A stretch of DNA of 64,000 nt, taken from Nipponacmea schrenckii. Lineage: Eukaryota; Mollusca; Gastropoda; Lottiidae. Under the pieces are notes generated by a model. It had not been told where the DNA came from. It saw only the letters and a list, made by a program, of their open reading frames with translations, and made no database searches. Each line of letters begins with the position of its first letter. Position 1 is the first letter of the stretch. The position numbers and the translations under genes were made by a program. The DNA lies in NCBI GenBank assembly GCA_030562195.1, contig CM060202.1, positions 6,014,001 through 6,078,000 on the forward strand, written 5' to 3'. Below are positions 63,301-64,000 of the stretch, in pieces.

Positions 63301-63849
63301 TCCCTTTAACTGCTTTCTAATACAAAATCGAATTAATCTGTAAATGAATAGTTAAGCTGTGGACAGACTTATAAAGAGTAAATGGGACTAATTCACTTAA
63401 AGTCAATATGGTTGGAAAAATTCCGACTTGTCAATTTGAACCAAAGAATCGCTCTTCATATGATACGAATTAGCTTTTACGTCCTCATAATCCAACATGG
63501 GTCTCTGCCTAACAAAACTTTTGCTTTTTCATTCCCTCTAACAATCGAGTGCACATGTATGATGCAAGAGAAAGTACCTTACCTTTCGAATACAAGTCAC
63601 TTCATCCTCATGTCCCTCAAGGCAAAACGACACACTTTTAATACTGGAAGGCGCAACACTGGTAGTCAAAGAATGACGCTGCGGAGTAACGGAATCTACG
63701 GCTAATTTTGGACATTGGCCTTGAGTAGGAACCAGCACAGTTGGTGCTGAGCCACGCCGAGTACCTGAAGATGTACTAGTCCTTGAATTGCTGGAAGAAC
63801 GCCGTCTGTTCTTCCTCACGGTAGTTCCAGTCCGTCCTAACATAGACAT
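40282..63849 (-). CDS. TMEM272-like four-pass membrane protein with two alternative first exons
   Basis: Three common exons on minus join in frame: 42383-42215, 41587-41528 and 40712-40282 (220 codons including stop). A phase-0 first exon lies at 48922-48662 or at 63849-63583, giving 306 or 308 residues. The cytosolic N-terminus is Ser/Arg-rich. Membrane spans: 'WPVTVLLVILLALPLVMTSIG'; 'VVGGIFGIIKVLFLLW'; 'MIRMTNIALNVFLTLWFIFG'; and 'VICHTIIACLLVVVIILFY'. 'NYLHDCPKEPKLPIYQVVGG' and 'NWCDHTVFFFTFW' are the family hallmarks of TMEM272 and its invertebrate relatives. The function of the family is not established. The last span is followed by a Cys-rich 'YCYCCLKCLM', a possible palmitoylation site. 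An additional middle exon, or two separate genes, cannot be excluded. Confidence 0.7.
41420..41520 (-). repeat. possible tRNA-derived SINE fragment in intron
   Basis: On minus, 'ggtggcagcagtggctt' and 'ggatcaattcc' are spaced like A-box and B-box remnants of a tRNA promoter. Too decayed to name. Confidence 0.3.
41779..41821 (+). repeat. tandem pair of 'agacagtatacggaatta'
   Basis: An 18-mer is repeated exactly after five intervening bases, inside an intron of the TMEM272-like gene. Confidence 0.75.
42384..48661 (-). other. 6.3 kb intron of the TMEM272-like gene
   Basis: AT-rich sequence between the downstream alternative first exon and the common exons. Small frames (43786-44022, 45807-46004, 46421-46639, 47458-47709 and others) show no family features. 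A possible SINE remnant is listed separately. Confidence 0.5.
45648..45715 (+). repeat. possible tRNA-derived SINE fragment
   Basis: 'cggctcagtgagttggga' resembles an A-box and 'aaatggtcgattttgcc' a decayed B-box, at the normal distance for a tRNA-headed SINE. Confidence 0.35.
48662..48922 (-). CDS. alternative first exon A of the TMEM272-like gene (proximal)
   Basis: 87 codons from ATG to donor AAG|GTAAGG, phase 0. The start was chosen because the paralogous exon at 63849 starts at the same Met. It contains basophilic kinase-like sites ('RRRSSS', 'RRGSAPT') and a conserved 'SVKSVAFYL' near the end; otherwise Ser/Thr/Pro-rich and probably cytosolic. Confidence 0.7.
48923..53953. other. intron or upstream region, nothing recognised
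   Basis: AT-rich, unique-looking sequence right of exon A. It should hold exon A's own promoter if that exon is a separate transcription start. Frames at 49290, 51220 and 52738 look like chance. Confidence 0.5.
53954..54220 (+). pseudogene. decayed ORF of a widespread invertebrate family of unknown function
   Basis: The 69-residue frame contains 'NFLGNNKKHYDELVNKM' and 'IKLYFLNSYLDQFPDNLGAVSDE'. After a TAA the reading continues in frame 'GERFHQEL' and then hits TAG. I recall the block '...FLGN...Y..LV..M...F..LGC.MS.K.H.L.SHLD.FP.NLG..S.EQGERFHQD' from many uncharacterised, probably transposon-associated, invertebrate proteins. Stop codons replace conserved residues, so this is a dead fragment. 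Confidence 0.55.
54360..54379 (+). repeat. poly-A run
   Basis: About 19 consecutive A, roughly 140 bases downstream of the decayed ORF on the same strand. It could be the tail of a retroposed copy or a plain homopolymer. Confidence 0.6.
55222..55400 (+). repeat. 78-bp tandem repeat, about 2.3 copies
   Basis: Copies start at 55222, 55300 and 55378 ('tccgttgtcactatcaaa'). Each full copy also contains shorter internal repeats of 'ccaaagaaaacttgg' type. The unit length is a multiple of three, so a chance frame runs through; not a gene. Confidence 0.85.
55549..56790 (+). mobile_element. non-autonomous hairpin-ended dispersed repeat with internal tandem units
   Basis: It begins with a perfect palindrome at 55553-55582 (TATACGCCCACA, loop CATAAA, TGTGGGCGTATA), then a CTGT microsatellite, then about seven units of 140-165 bp built on 'gtgaacacgatagag', 'ggattttgatgaaa', 'aaggatgaagccta' and 'gagttattgcccttg'. 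It ends 'gtgggcgtattacgatgggccatcgctattttt', again with a small palindrome (CGATGG-G-CCATCG). A second CTGT/CCGT head lies internally at about 56038-56070, suggesting one copy inserted in or fused to another. No coding capacity. An inverted relative is at 62031-62572. Confidence 0.75.
55596..55619 (+). repeat. CTGT microsatellite
   Basis: Five to six tandem CTGT units in the head of the hairpin-ended repeat. Confidence 0.85.
57115..57306 (-). other. open frame with protein-like texture, unrecognised
   Basis: The minus frame reads 'NGYSRLLIDTTMDTLERKL', 'DFKSEETLRFFQQMEAPLRL' and 'CFPRMLATFFR', then stops. Composition is protein-like, but I recognise no family, see no start codon ATG before 'TTMDTL', and find no matching splice partners. 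It may be a pseudogene fragment or chance. Confidence 0.2.
58535..58630 (+). repeat. about 20-bp tandem repeat, five copies
   Basis: Units like 'ttatgctctatttatgaa' and 'ttatgctctctttaggaaa' repeat five times with drift. The frame running through it is not a gene. Confidence 0.8.
59757..60721 (+). repeat. minisatellite, about 22 units of about 40 bp
   Basis: Units follow the pattern 'ttagtaaaactaggttta' + 'tctatctagatgtatttatt'. The right half (60.2-60.7 kb) is better conserved than the left, so homogenisation or expansion was more recent there. Unit length varies from 38 to 45. The sequence is AT-rich and has no long open frame. Confidence 0.9.
60722..62030. other. intronic AT-rich sequence, nothing recognised
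   Basis: No open frame above 60 residues and no repeat family recognised between the minisatellite and the next hairpin-ended repeat. Confidence 0.5.
62031..62572 (-). mobile_element. inverted, shorter relative of the 55.5 kb hairpin-ended repeat
   Basis: Read on minus it starts 'cgtttttatacgcccacacg', passes through three units with 'gagttattg..cttgtt', 'aaggatgaac' and 'ggattttgatgaaa', and ends 'atgtgggcgtattatgatga'. Ends and body match the larger copy, fixing the family's boundaries. It lies in the opposite orientation 5.2 kb away. Confidence 0.75.
62573..63582. other. intron between candidate first exons, nothing recognised
   Basis: Unique AT-rich sequence just downstream (in gene sense) of exon B. 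The plus-strand frame at 63382-63705 overlaps exon B antisense and is a shadow. Confidence 0.5.
63583..63849 (-). CDS. alternative first exon B of the TMEM272-like gene (distal)
   Basis: 89 codons from ATG to donor AAG|GTAAGG, phase 0. Its first 23 residues equal those of exon A, and it shares 'RRGSAPTVL' and 'SIKSVSF'. In between it is diverged and longer ('TSTSSGT'). Either it is an upstream promoter's first exon for the same gene or the start of a second TMEM272-like gene whose other exons were not found in the 14.6 kb that follow. Confidence 0.65.
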
Positions 63850-64000
63850 TTTCCATTTCTAACTTGTCTGGTCACAATAAATTAAAGGCATTGTGTGCAG
63901 TGAAACGTACAAAGAATCAATATGTGATTTTCAATGGCATCGATCAAGAAAAAAAAAGCGTCTTCAATCCCTGATTGATAACACTCTTCAAATCAACAAA
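63850..64000 (-). promoter_or_regulatory. 5' flank of distal first exon, incomplete
   Basis: Only 151 bases of upstream sequence are in the window. No clear core promoter element seen. Confidence 0.3.

Noticed and set aside
63382..63705. Plus-strand frame at the right end
   Set aside because: Antisense to the distal first exon of the TMEM272-like gene, which has a paralogue, a start and a donor.

Overview
This is a 64 kb piece of an AT-rich eukaryotic nuclear genome. Its genes have introns with GT-AG junctions, large introns and long gene-poor stretches. The animal is a marine invertebrate, most likely a mollusc. The case rests on animal-type genes (RBM41, ATP5F1E, ANAPC15, a PSTPIP-like F-BAR protein, a KY/hillarin-family protein, a TMEM272-like protein), a Penelope-like retroelement, and a dispersed repeat with 'cgcccac' hairpin ends and a 'gagttattgccctt' body that I associate with molluscan genomes. 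The species cannot be fixed from the sequence alone.

Layout. 1-2.4 kb: RBM41 on the minus strand, four coding exons, cut by the left edge inside its RRM. 3.1-3.8 kb: ATP5F1E (mitochondrial ATP synthase epsilon), three exons on plus, head-to-head with RBM41. 5.8-6.1 kb: single-exon ANAPC15 on plus. 8.2-9.1 kb: a single-exon F-BAR gene of the PSTPIP family on minus. 12.0-16.2 kb: a young, composite Penelope-like element with a perfect 17-bp target-site duplication. It holds an inverted 5' fragment, an internally deleted tandem fragment, and a near-complete RT plus GIY-YIG copy. 16.2-24.4 kb: intergenic, nothing recognised. 24.5-39.4 kb: a ten-exon plus-strand gene whose exons join without a frame break into about 1703 residues. 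It has an N-myristoylation signal, a KY/hillarin-type transglutaminase-like region that has lost its catalytic Cys and His, a charged linker, helical repeats and a C-terminal segment resembling the microtubule-binding stalk head of dynein heavy chains. 40.3-63.8 kb: a minus-strand four-pass membrane protein gene (TMEM272-like) with three shared 3' exons and two paralogous candidate first exons, 15 kb apart, that encode nearly the same N-terminus. The intron between them holds most of the window's repeats: 78-bp, 20-bp and 40-bp tandem arrays, a 1.2 kb hairpin-ended repeat and its inverted shorter relative, and a decayed ORF of unknown family.

The genes are independent housekeeping or structural loci, not a pathway. 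The two observations most worth following are the pseudo-transglutaminase/dynein-stalk-like fusion gene and the duplicated first exons of the TMEM272-like gene, whose first 23 residues are identical although 16 of 23 codons differ. All exon joins are read by eye from splice sites and phase; there is no transcript support.
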